Source: JAVJQS01 sp040218815
Lineage (GTDB): Bacteria; Bacteroidota; Bacteroidia; Flavobacteriales_E; Vicingaceae
DNA: 64,000 nt
Assembly: GCA_040218815.1 (NCBI GenBank)
Contig: JAVJQS010000003.1
Span: 124,001-188,000, forward strand
Direction of reading: 5' to 3'
The position numbers and the translations under genes are program-made. The first letter of the stretch is position 1; each line of letters starts with the position of its first letter. The notes beneath the pieces were generated by a model. It was not told where the DNA came from and did not search any database. It saw only the letters and a list, made by a program, of their open reading frames with translations. Shown here in pieces: positions 8,174 to 15,375 of this stretch.

Positions 8174-8548
8174 TTAAATGTAGTTGATATCATTTCTGAA
8201 GCGCTCAATCAATTGATTCTCTTCAGGGGTTATAGGATTCCTGGAGCGAGCTACTTTTTCAAGTATCGCTGGAAAGTCTGAACGCATATCATCGCTTAGA
8301 TAACTCTTGTATTCAGTCAATTCTTCAATGGCTAGTTTATATAAGTTCTCTATCTCAAAATTGTCGTGCTTCCCCAACACATGAAAAATAATTTCGGAAA
8401 CATTTATCCCTTCATCATGGCAGTTTATAGATGTGGTAACGATTTCGTGTAACTTATTTCGTTCTTCTTGGTCAATCTTACCATCTGCTTTTGCGACTGC
8501 ATATGCTGCTAGCCCTAATCCGAAATACATTCGCTCCTTTCCTGTCAT
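8174..8548 (-). CDS. TerB-like helical protein
   Basis: A 124-residue all-helical protein. The segment AYAVAKADGKIDQEERNKL (residues about 15-34) is the acidic helix-loop typical of the TerB/DjlA tellurite-resistance-like fold, with the ADGxID pattern. No other ter genes are nearby, so tellurite resistance should not be inferred; the fold is common as an accessory domain. It follows dapF on the same strand after 42 nt and may be co-transcribed. Its stop lies 2 nt from the stop of the convergent pirin gene. Confidence 0.65.
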   Translation of the reverse strand: MTGKERMYFGLGLAAYAVAKADGKIDQEERNKLHEIVTTSINCHDEGINVSEIIFHVLGKHDNFEIENLYKLAIEELTEYKSYLSDDMRSDFPAILEKVARSRNPITPEENQLIERFRNDINYI

Positions 8549-8590
8549 TTTTCTTAACTATTTTCAGCTCTAAATTAGATAAATTAATAC

Positions 8591-9364
8591 TTACAACCCG
8601 ATTGTGCCGGCATAGACTTCTTCAGCAGGACCAATTAACCATACATTCTCAAATTGATGTTCGGCTATTCGATCTAGATCAATTTTCAATTCTCCGCCTT
8701 TCGTCTCAATTGATACACTCTTATGATAGGCGTTTTCCTTTACCAAAAAACTCATGGCTACTGCAGTTACTCCAGTTCCGCAGGAATAAGTCTCTCCTTC
8801 AACACCTCGTTCAAAAGTTCGAACTTTTAATGTATTGCCACTTATACTGACAAAATTTACATTCACCCCTTCCATTTTGTACGGCGCACTATTGCGAATG
8901 GCAGCTCCTTCTTTCTCCACATCCACTTTCTCCACATCATCTACATACTTAATGTAATGTGGTGAGCCGGTATGGATAAAATAATCATCTCCTAGTTGTT
9001 GAACTTCATTAACGTCCTTCATTTGTGTTGCAAATAATTGCCCTACTGTCTTTCCATGATGAAATCCATCAATTGCTTTAAAATGAGACTCTCCATGAAT
9101 TATTCCCAGCTTTTTAGCAAAAGCTTGAGCGCACCTACTACCATTACCACAAAAACTTTGTGTTCCATCAGCATTATAATAATCCATTTCAAAATCACAG
9201 AATTCTTGATTTTTAAGAATTATGACTCCATCTGCTCCTATTCCAAACCTGCGGTCGCAAAAATCTTCGATTTGTTTTTTTGTTAATAGTAGTTCCTTTT
9301 CACGCCCGTCAATCATTACAAAGTCGTTCCCAGTTCCTTGATATTTAAAAAAGCTTATTTTCAT
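8591..9364 (-). CDS. dapF: diaminopimelate epimerase
   Basis: A 257-residue DapF, which interconverts LL- and meso-diaminopimelate for lysine and peptidoglycan synthesis without a cofactor. Both catalytic cysteines are visible in FCGNGSRCAQAF (about residues 69-80) and YSCGTGVTAVAM (about 200-211). The start chosen is the ATG at 9364 (MKISFFKYQGTGNDF), which matches the usual family N-terminus; an upstream ATG at 9382 would add six residues. It is divergent from the HtrA gene. Confidence 0.93.
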   Translation of the reverse strand: MKISFFKYQGTGNDFVMIDGREKELLLTKKQIEDFCDRRFGIGADGVIILKNQEFCDFEMDYYNADGTQSFCGNGSRCAQAFAKKLGIIHGESHFKAIDGFHHGKTVGQLFATQMKDVNEVQQLGDDYFIHTGSPHYIKYVDDVEKVDVEKEGAAIRNSAPYKMEGVNVNFVSISGNTLKVRTFERGVEGETYSCGTGVTAVAMSFLVKENAYHKSVSIETKGGELKIDLDRIAEHQFENVWLIGPAEEVYAGTIGL

Positions 9365-9488
9365 GCATCTCTTTATTGACAACCGGTATAGCTTAACATT
9401 AATTAACTCAAGCCCAATAACTTTAAGATAAAAGTGGCGTTGTATTTGCTATTAGTACTTGCGAAGTTAACCGTTAAAATTTAAAAAT

Positions 9489-10952
9489 ATGAAAAAGTTT
9501 CTTGGAGCATTTTTAATTGCAATAATGGGAGGAGCAACTTCCCTAGGAGTTTATAAATTGGTAGAGCCAAAAACTCAGAATCCAACTGAATATCATAAAG
9601 AAAACGACAGCAAATTGGTTGGGTTAATTGAATCTGAACCAGCAATGGGTGTAGATTACATGACTGCCGCTGAAATGACAGTGAACGGGGTGGTTCATGT
9701 GAAAACAGAAGGAATTATGGAGTATCATAAAAGAGGTTATGACCCTTTTCGTGAATTCTTTTACGGGGATGGGACTTATGACAGAAGCTACAAACAACCC
9801 ATAAGAGGTGCAGGATCTGGAGTAATTATTTCTGCTGATGGCTATTTAGTCACGAATAACCATGTGGTTGAGAACGCCGATGAGATAAAAGTCACCTTAA
9901 ACAATAAAAAAACCTATTCTGCAGAATTAGTGGGAACTGACCCGACAACGGATTTAGCCTTATTAAAAATTGAAGAAGAAAAATTACCTTTTATCAGCTA
10001 TGGTAATTCAGATCAAATTCGAGTAGGTGAATGGGTGCTAGCTGTGGGAAATCCATTTAACCTCACTTCTACTGTTACTGCTGGAATTGTATCTGCAAAA
10101 GGGAGAGACATCGATATTTTGGGCAATGACCCCATGAGTGGTTTACCTTCTATTGAGTCGTTTATACAAACTGATGCAGCAGTAAATCCTGGAAACAGTG
10201 GTGGTGCCTTAGTAAATACAAAAGGAGAATTGTTAGGAATAAATGCAGCGATCAAATCGAACACCGGGTCATTTGCAGGCTACTCTTTTGCTATCCCTTC
10301 AAACATCGTTAAAAAAGTGGTTAGCGACTTAAAAGAGTTTGGAACAGTTCAACGTGCATTTATTGGCATCAACATTCGAAACATTGATGAAAATTTGGCA
10401 GAGGAAATTGGAATAGATGATTACAGTGGTGTTTATGTTGCCGGTTTGGCAGAATTTGGCTCAGCAAAAGAAGCTGGAATCGAGGAAGGTGACATCATTA
10501 AATCCATCGAAGGAATTGAGATGAATACCGTAACCGAACTACAAGCTAAAGTGGGAGAATATCGACCTGGAGATAAGATAGAAGTCGTTTTAATCCGCGA
10601 TGGTGTTAAGCAAGAAAAATTAGTAACGCTTAAAAACTTAGAAGGTAATACTTCAATTATTACAGGTGGAAAGAGTGCCTTAATGAAAGAGCTTGGTGCC
10701 AAATTTTCTACGGTTAATGAGGAGTTAAAAGAAGAGCTTTCAATTAGTGGTGGCGTTCAAGTAGAGGAAATCTTTACCGGAAAATTTAAGAATGCCGGTG
10801 TAAGAGAAGGGTTTATCATTACTAGAGTAGATAAAAGCGCTGTTGAAAGTAGCGATGAATTAGTTGAATTATTAGAAGATAAAAAAGGTGGAGTTTTACT
10901 CCAAGGTGTTTATCCAAATGGCAAAGAAGCATACTATGGTATAGGGATGTAA
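9489..10952 (+). CDS. HtrA/DegP-family periplasmic serine protease
   Basis: A 487-residue Do-type protease/chaperone acting in the periplasm. It has an N-terminal signal anchor (residues 1-22), a trypsin-like domain with the triad His125 (NNHVVENAD), Asp155 (TTDLALLKI) and Ser237 (NPGNSGGALV), and two C-terminal PDZ domains starting near residues 280 and 400. The insert between signal and protease contains HKRGYDPFREFFYGDG, resembling the flexible LA loop of DegP. It is probably a stress-responsive quality-control protease. A hairpin terminator follows 28 nt after the stop, so it is probably monocistronic. Confidence 0.92.
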   Translation: MKKFLGAFLIAIMGGATSLGVYKLVEPKTQNPTEYHKENDSKLVGLIESEPAMGVDYMTAAEMTVNGVVHVKTEGIMEYHKRGYDPFREFFYGDGTYDRSYKQPIRGAGSGVIISADGYLVTNNHVVENADEIKVTLNNKKTYSAELVGTDPTTDLALLKIEEEKLPFISYGNSDQIRVGEWVLAVGNPFNLTSTVTAGIVSAKGRDIDILGNDPMSGLPSIESFIQTDAAVNPGNSGGALVNTKGELLGINAAIKSNTGSFAGYSFAIPSNIVKKVVSDLKEFGTVQRAFIGINIRNIDENLAEEIGIDDYSGVYVAGLAEFGSAKEAGIEEGDIIKSIEGIEMNTVTELQAKVGEYRPGDKIEVVLIRDGVKQEKLVTLKNLEGNTSIITGGKSALMKELGAKFSTVNEELKEELSISGGVQVEEIFTGKFKNAGVREGFIITRVDKSAVESSDELVELLEDKKGGVLLQGVYPNGKEAYYGIGM

Positions 10953-10980
10953 TTTATCTAGAGGTTCAATTTATAAGGTA

Positions 10981-11012
10981 GGCAGTTGAAGTCAAATTCA
11001 ACTGTCTATTTT
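10981..11012 (+). terminator. intrinsic terminator of the HtrA gene
   Basis: A 10-bp stem (GGCAGTTGAA with TTCAACTGTC, one G-U pair) with loop GTCAAA is followed by TATTTTGTT. It stands 28 nt after the HtrA stop codon. Its tail overlaps the TTG proposed as the upstream element of the GAPDH promoter. Confidence 0.65.
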
Positions 11013-11044
11013 GTTATTACAATTTCCTTATCAACATAAATTTG
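11011..11044 (+). promoter_or_regulatory. promoter of the GAPDH gene
   Basis: TTG at 11011-11013, a 23-nt spacer and TAAATTTG at 11037-11044 match the Bacteroidota -33/-7 arrangement. This predicts a 5' leader of about 150 nt before the GAPDH ATG. Confidence 0.55.
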
Positions 11045-11082
11045 CCGAATTTTGCACACCTAATACCGATAACACATTCAAT

Positions 11083-11102
11083 ATAGTCCAATCTTGGACT
11101 AT
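11083..11102 (+). promoter_or_regulatory. hairpin in the GAPDH leader
   Basis: A perfect 8-bp stem (ATAGTCCA, loop ATCT, TGGACTAT) followed by TTTCTTG lies inside the predicted GAPDH 5' leader. It could be a weak second terminator for the upstream gene, an attenuator, or an mRNA-stability element. The sequence alone does not decide. Confidence 0.35.
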
Positions 11103-11203
11103 TTTCTTGTAGTTTCGGCATTTACAGTTGAATTAGTCAAATAAAATCTAGTTGAAAAAACTATAAAATTAACGTTCTCTTAACCTTAAAAAAGTCATCT
11201 CGA

Positions 11204-12670
11204 ATGAGTACAGAATTGAAGAATGCTGAAGAGTTTGAATCTGCCTTAAACAACTGGGTAGATCAAGAAAAAAAAGCGGTAGATTTAAGTAATACGCTAG
11301 GACAATTGCTTTATGGTCAATCCATAGAATTGGTTCTATTTAGAAATCACTTGGTAGATCGAAGTGTTTCAGAATTGCTTAAAATGCACAAGAATGCTCA
11401 AAATTTCACCAACAAATCAGTTAGTATTTATGATACTGCAGATTTAGCGAAGGAAATTCTGTCTATGGACCTTGCGCCTTCCAAAATTGACATTGGAAAG
11501 TTAGCGAACGAATGGGAACAAGAGAAAAATAATTTCAACTCAAAAAGAGATTTTATTTCAGACCACCTTAAAGATCTTATTGGTGTTGAAAAAAGAACCT
11601 TAGAGCCTAAAGATGTTATTCTTTATGGATTTGGTAGAATTGGTAGAATTGCTGCCAGAGAGTTAGTGAAACAAGCTGGAAAAGGTCAGCAGTTGAGGTT
11701 AAAAGCGATTGTCACAAGAGGTGACGATGCTATAGCCATGGAAAAAAGAGCCGCTTTATTGAGAAATGACTCTGTTCATGGCACCTTCAATGGCACCGTT
11801 GATGTAGATACAGATAAAAGAATAATGCGAATCAATGGACAAACTGTTCACTTGATTAACGCTCAACAACCTGATGAAGTTGACTATACCGCATATGGTA
11901 TTTCAGATGCCTTATTAATTGACAATACTGGTGTTTTCACCAATCGCGAAGCATTGGGAAGACACTTAAAATCTAAGGGTGTAAGCAAGGTAATTTTAAC
12001 GGCACCTGGAAAAGAGATTCCAAACATTGTTTATGGTGTTAATCACAAAGGAGACTTAGATATTGAGAAAGAAAACATCTTCTCAGCAGCATCTTGCACC
12101 ACCAATGCCATTGTACCAGTATTAAAAGTGATTGAAGATACCTTAGGGGTTGAAAAAGGACATATTGAAACAGTTCATGCTTACACAAACGACCAAAACT
12201 TGTTGGATAACATGCACAAGAAAACAAGAAGAGGTCGTTCTGCAGCTATAAACATGGTAATTACTGAAACTGGAGCGGGTAAAGCGGTAACTAAGGTTAT
12301 TCCTAGCTTACAAGATAAGTTAACTGCAAATGCCGTTCGTGTTCCAACACCAAATGGTTCTTTGGCCATTATGAACTTAACAGTAGGAAAAGAAACTTCT
12401 GTTGATGAAGTTAATGCTATTTTAAGAAAAGCAGCCTTGGAAGGTGATTTAGTCAACCAAATTTACTTCTCAACCGATAATGAAACCGTTTCTAGCGATA
12501 TAATTGGCAATACCTGCTGTTCCGTTTATGACAGCCCGGCAACGATTATTTCAACAGACAAAAAGAACATTGTGCTGTATGTTTGGTACGACAATGAGTT
12601 TGGCTACACCAAGCAGGTTATTCGCTTAGCGAAATATGTGGCGCAAGTCAGAAGATTGATTTACTATTAG
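11204..12670 (+). CDS. glyceraldehyde-3-phosphate dehydrogenase, long form
   Basis: A 488-residue GAPDH, about 150 residues longer than the classical enzyme. Residues 1-135 are a helical N-terminal extension of the kind found in the long GAPDH subfamily of Bacteroidota and some gammaproteobacteria. The Rossmann motif YGFGRIGRIA starts near 140. The active-site Cys298 is in ASCTTNAIVPV, and HAYTNDQNLLDN and WYDNEFGYTKQV are the expected downstream family motifs. It catalyses the NAD(P)-dependent glyceraldehyde-3-phosphate/1,3-bisphosphoglycerate step; whether it runs in glycolysis or gluconeogenesis is not readable. It ends at a very strong terminator. Confidence 0.93.
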   Translation: MSTELKNAEEFESALNNWVDQEKKAVDLSNTLGQLLYGQSIELVLFRNHLVDRSVSELLKMHKNAQNFTNKSVSIYDTADLAKEILSMDLAPSKIDIGKLANEWEQEKNNFNSKRDFISDHLKDLIGVEKRTLEPKDVILYGFGRIGRIAARELVKQAGKGQQLRLKAIVTRGDDAIAMEKRAALLRNDSVHGTFNGTVDVDTDKRIMRINGQTVHLINAQQPDEVDYTAYGISDALLIDNTGVFTNREALGRHLKSKGVSKVILTAPGKEIPNIVYGVNHKGDLDIEKENIFSAASCTTNAIVPVLKVIEDTLGVEKGHIETVHAYTNDQNLLDNMHKKTRRGRSAAINMVITETGAGKAVTKVIPSLQDKLTANAVRVPTPNGSLAIMNLTVGKETSVDEVNAILRKAALEGDLVNQIYFSTDNETVSSDIIGNTCCSVYDSPATIISTDKKNIVLYVWYDNEFGYTKQVIRLAKYVAQVRRLIYY

Positions 12671-12689
12671 TAGTTAGTGTTTATATATC

Positions 12690-12721
12690 AAAAAGCCCTT
12701 TCGAATTCGAAAGGGCTTTTT
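12690..12721. terminator. bidirectional terminator, perfect 32-bp palindrome
   Basis: AAAAAGCCCTTTCGAA is followed directly by its exact reverse complement, giving a 16-bp inverted repeat with A-tract and T-tract ends. It sits 19 nt after the GAPDH stop and 15 nt from the stop of the convergent hydrolase gene, ideal for terminating both transcripts. Confidence 0.92.
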
Positions 12722-12736
12722 GGGTAGTTTATCTTT

Positions 12737-13567
12737 TTACTTTCTAAAAAAATCGAGGAGTAAGGCATTCAATTCTTTGCGATGAGTAATGTTCAGTCCG
12801 TGCGGGGCACCCTTTATCACTTCATAGCTATTGTTTTCAATTCCTTTAGCGGCTTGGTCTCCTGCAGTTTTTATCGGCACAATATTATCTGCATCGCCAT
12901 GCACAATTAATGTTGGTACAACTACATTTTTGAGTTCTTCCCTAAAGTCAGTTTCAGCCCAAGCTTGTGCACATTTCAAAGTTGCTCTAGGCGAAGCATG
13001 TGAGGCAATAGAAAAATCATAATCTAGCTGCGCTTCACTTATACGATCTTTTAAGTCCTCGTAATTGTAAAAATTCTTAGAAAAGTCTTTAAGAAAACCT
13101 ACTCGATCTTCAGCTAATGCCCCCATAATTCCGGCTAAATCTTCTTCTGGAACTCCGTCAGGATTATCGTCTTTTTTCTTTACTAACGGTATGATAGAAC
13201 TTATTAATGCCGCCTTAGCAATTCGGTCATTTCCATAATCGGAGAAATATCGAACTACTTCTCCCCCGCCCATTGAAAAACCACAAATAATGACATCCTT
13301 CAAATCCAATTGCAAAATAATGGAACGTAAATCACTAGCCAAACTGCTGTAATCATAAGAGCTCCAAGGTGCTGATGAAATGCCAAATCCTCTTCGATCA
13401 TAGGCAATACATCGATACCCAGCATCTACAATCTCCGTAATTTGTCCTTCCCACGCTTTATGACTTAGTGGCCATCCGTGAATTAAAATTACTGGCTGAC
13501 CACTTCCATAGTCTTCATAGAAAATATCAGCCGTCTCTTTAGTATAATTATTCGTTAAAAATGGCAT
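12737..13567 (-). CDS. alpha/beta hydrolase, haloperoxidase-like
   Basis: A 276-residue alpha/beta-fold hydrolase. Key features are the oxyanion-region ILIHGWPLSHKAWEGQ (about 27-42), the nucleophile elbow GFSMGGGEVVRY with catalytic Ser near residue 98, the acid in VHGDADNIVP, and the histidine in GAPHGLN. This arrangement is typical of cofactor-free chloroperoxidase/arylesterase-like enzymes. There is no signal peptide, so it should be cytoplasmic. The natural substrate is not predictable. Confidence 0.85.
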   Translation of the reverse strand: MPFLTNNYTKETADIFYEDYGSGQPVILIHGWPLSHKAWEGQITEIVDAGYRCIAYDRRGFGISSAPWSSYDYSSLASDLRSIILQLDLKDVIICGFSMGGGEVVRYFSDYGNDRIAKAALISSIIPLVKKKDDNPDGVPEEDLAGIMGALAEDRVGFLKDFSKNFYNYEDLKDRISEAQLDYDFSIASHASPRATLKCAQAWAETDFREELKNVVVPTLIVHGDADNIVPIKTAGDQAAKGIENNSYEVIKGAPHGLNITHRKELNALLLDFFRK

Positions 13568-13726
13568 AACTGGGTGTATTAAAATTCAAATTCTAAGATA
13601 AGAATTAGTTCAAACAATTACCTATTTTTTAGGCACTTAGTTCATTAAAAAATGATAAAAACTCATTAAGTGAAAGTACAATCGACAAAGAAATCTACTT
13701 CTCCATTGAAAAATGAAACTCTAACG

Positions 13727-13763
13727 CCTTTGTGAACTTAGTGAAATCTTAGTGTCCTTTCTG
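13727..13763. repeat. dispersed CTTTGTG-type intergenic repeat, copy 1
   Basis: A 37-nt stretch built of near-repeats of C/A-CTTNGTG. It matches a second copy at 26897-26933 at about 31 of 37 positions. It lies between the divergent hydrolase promoter region and the 3' end of the PLDc_N gene. The rest of 13568-13817 shows nothing I can name. Confidence 0.55.
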
Positions 13764-13817
13764 ATTAATTTTTTAAACCTTTTCAAAAAATTTACTGTTA
13801 ACACAATCAACTATAAA

Positions 13818-14030
13818 CTACCTCAGCTTCTGATTCCCACCCATTACAAAATAGAGTATACTTCCAAGTATTGGTAAGAACAAAATAATGAGGACCCAAA
13901 TTAACTTATCAGAGCTGTCTTTAAAATCACTTCGCAATAAATCAATTAAAGCTAATAGAGGTAAGAGCAAAAAGAATGCTGCGATAATAAGGGCGATTAA
14001 TATGCCTAAGCCACCTGCAAATGTTTCCAT
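13818..14030 (-). CDS. small PLDc_N-type membrane protein
   Basis: A 70-residue protein with two hydrophobic helices (about 8-30 and 42-62) separated by DLLRSDFKDSSDKLIWVLI, and a G-S-I-L-Y-F-x-x-G end. This pattern matches the phospholipase D nuclease N-terminal (PLDc_N) membrane module, here free-standing without a catalytic domain. It starts 3 nt after the rocD stop and is surely co-transcribed. A role in ornithine metabolism is not implied by the sequence. Confidence 0.7.
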   Translation of the reverse strand: METFAGGLGILIALIIAAFFLLLPLLALIDLLRSDFKDSSDKLIWVLIILFLPILGSILYFVMGGNQKLR

Positions 14031-14033
14031 ATT

Positions 14034-15308
14034 CTATTTTTTAAATTCGGTAATTGTTTTATGAATAATACCCACACATTCCATTAACTGCTCCTCAGTC
14101 ATTACCAACGGTGGTGCAAATCGAATAATATTCCCATGTGTTGGTTTTGCCAACAAGCCATTATCTCTTAGGGCAATGCAAATGTCCCATGCTGTTGAGC
14201 TTTCTTCTGTATCGTTGATCACGATAGCATTCAATAAGCCTTTACCGCGCACTTTAACCAATAGATCAGATTCGTCAACTAGTTTTTGGATCTCAGCTCT
14301 AAAAATGTTGCCCAAGTAATCAGCTCTCTCAGCTAGTTTTTCATCTTCCACCACTTGTAAAGCGGCCATGGCTACTTTAGCTGCTAAGGGATTACCTCCA
14401 AAGGTAGAACCGTGTTGTCCCGGTTTAATTACCATCATCACCTCATCATTGGCTAAAATGGCACTTACTGGATAAACACCACCTGAAATGGCTTTTCCAA
14501 GAATCAATACATCTGGTTTAAAATCTACTCTACTCTCACATTTAGCCCCTTGACAATCGCAGCCTTTGCAAACTGCCAACAGTCTTCCTGTTCGTGCAAT
14601 ACCTGTTTGAACTTCATCGGCCATAAAAAGAGCACCAGAAGCCTGTACTAGCTTACATGCTTTTTCAATGTAATCTTCATCTGGTGTATATACTCCTGCT
14701 TCACCCTGTATTGGCTCAACCAACATACCAGCTACATTCTCTTGCTTCAACGCTTCTTCCAAAGCCGCTAGATCATTGTAGGGGATTCGAATAAATCCTG
14801 GTGTGTATGGACCATAATCATCACGAGCATTATCATCATTTGAAAAAGAAATGATTGTTGTGGTTCTTCCGTGGAAATTTCCATCACAAACAATAATTTT
14901 TGCTTGATTTTCTGGAATACCTCTTTTCTCATAAGCATATTTTCGACAAACCTTAATAGCTGTTTCTACTGCTTCAGCACCTGAGTTCATCGCCAATACC
15001 TTGTCATAATCAAAAAACTCACAAACCATTTTTTCAAACTCCCCCAGCACATCATTATAAAATGCTCTTGAGGTTAAAGTCAAAGTTTCAGCTTGTTTTT
15101 TTAATGCGTTGACAATTGTTGGATGACAATGCCCTTGATTTACAGCTGAGTAAGCGGATAAAAAATCAAAATATTTTTTCCCATCAGTATCCCACATATA
15201 AACGCCTTCTCCTTTGCTTAGCACTACTGGTAGTGGATGATAATTGTGCGCTCCATACTTCTCTTCCAATGCTATTGCTTCGTCTCCTGATATTTTAGTG
15301 TCAATCAT
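14034..15308 (-). CDS. rocD: ornithine--oxo-acid transaminase
   Basis: A 424-residue class III PLP aminotransferase that converts ornithine and 2-oxoglutarate to glutamate semialdehyde and glutamate. Family signatures are EKYGAHNYHPLPVVL near the N-terminus, GNFHGRT, the DEVQTGIARTGRLL segment with the PLP-contacting Asp, and the Schiff-base Lys in ILGKAISGGVYPVSA. Between these is a cysteine-rich insert, CKGCDCQGAKCESR, with five cysteines in about twelve residues; similar inserts occur in Bacteroidota homologues as I recall, and metal binding is possible. A -7 element lies 38 nt upstream. Confidence 0.9.
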   Translation of the reverse strand: MIDTKISGDEAIALEEKYGAHNYHPLPVVLSKGEGVYMWDTDGKKYFDFLSAYSAVNQGHCHPTIVNALKKQAETLTLTSRAFYNDVLGEFEKMVCEFFDYDKVLAMNSGAEAVETAIKVCRKYAYEKRGIPENQAKIIVCDGNFHGRTTTIISFSNDDNARDDYGPYTPGFIRIPYNDLAALEEALKQENVAGMLVEPIQGEAGVYTPDEDYIEKACKLVQASGALFMADEVQTGIARTGRLLAVCKGCDCQGAKCESRVDFKPDVLILGKAISGGVYPVSAILANDEVMMVIKPGQHGSTFGGNPLAAKVAMAALQVVEDEKLAERADYLGNIFRAEIQKLVDESDLLVKVRGKGLLNAIVINDTEESSTAWDICIALRDNGLLAKPTHGNIIRFAPPLVMTEEQLMECVGIIHKTITEFKK

Positions 15309-15346
15309 TCTTTTTGTTTCTTTTATTAAAATTCTTACGAGTTGAA

Positions 15347-15354
15347 CAAAGATA
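15347..15354 (-). promoter_or_regulatory. -7 promoter element for rocD
   Basis: Minus-strand TATCTTTG matches TAnnTTTG, 38 nt before the rocD ATG. It is 2 nt from the plus-strand -7 element of the divergent gene. Confidence 0.45.
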
Positions 15355-15356
15355 TC

Positions 15357-15364
15357 TAAATTTG
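15357..15364 (+). promoter_or_regulatory. -7 promoter element for the TMTC-like gene
   Basis: TAAATTTG matches TAnnTTTG and ends 11 nt before the ATG at 15376. A TTG lies 12 nt upstream. Confidence 0.5.
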
Positions 15365-15375
15365 AGCGAAAGCTT

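Noticed and set aside
8174..8548. Tellurite-resistance system
   Set aside because: Only a TerB-like fold is present, with no other ter genes nearby.
14521..14580. Zinc-finger-like domain in rocD as a sign of fusion
   Set aside because: The cysteine-rich insert is short, in frame and in a loop of the aminotransferase, and I recall similar inserts in relatives.
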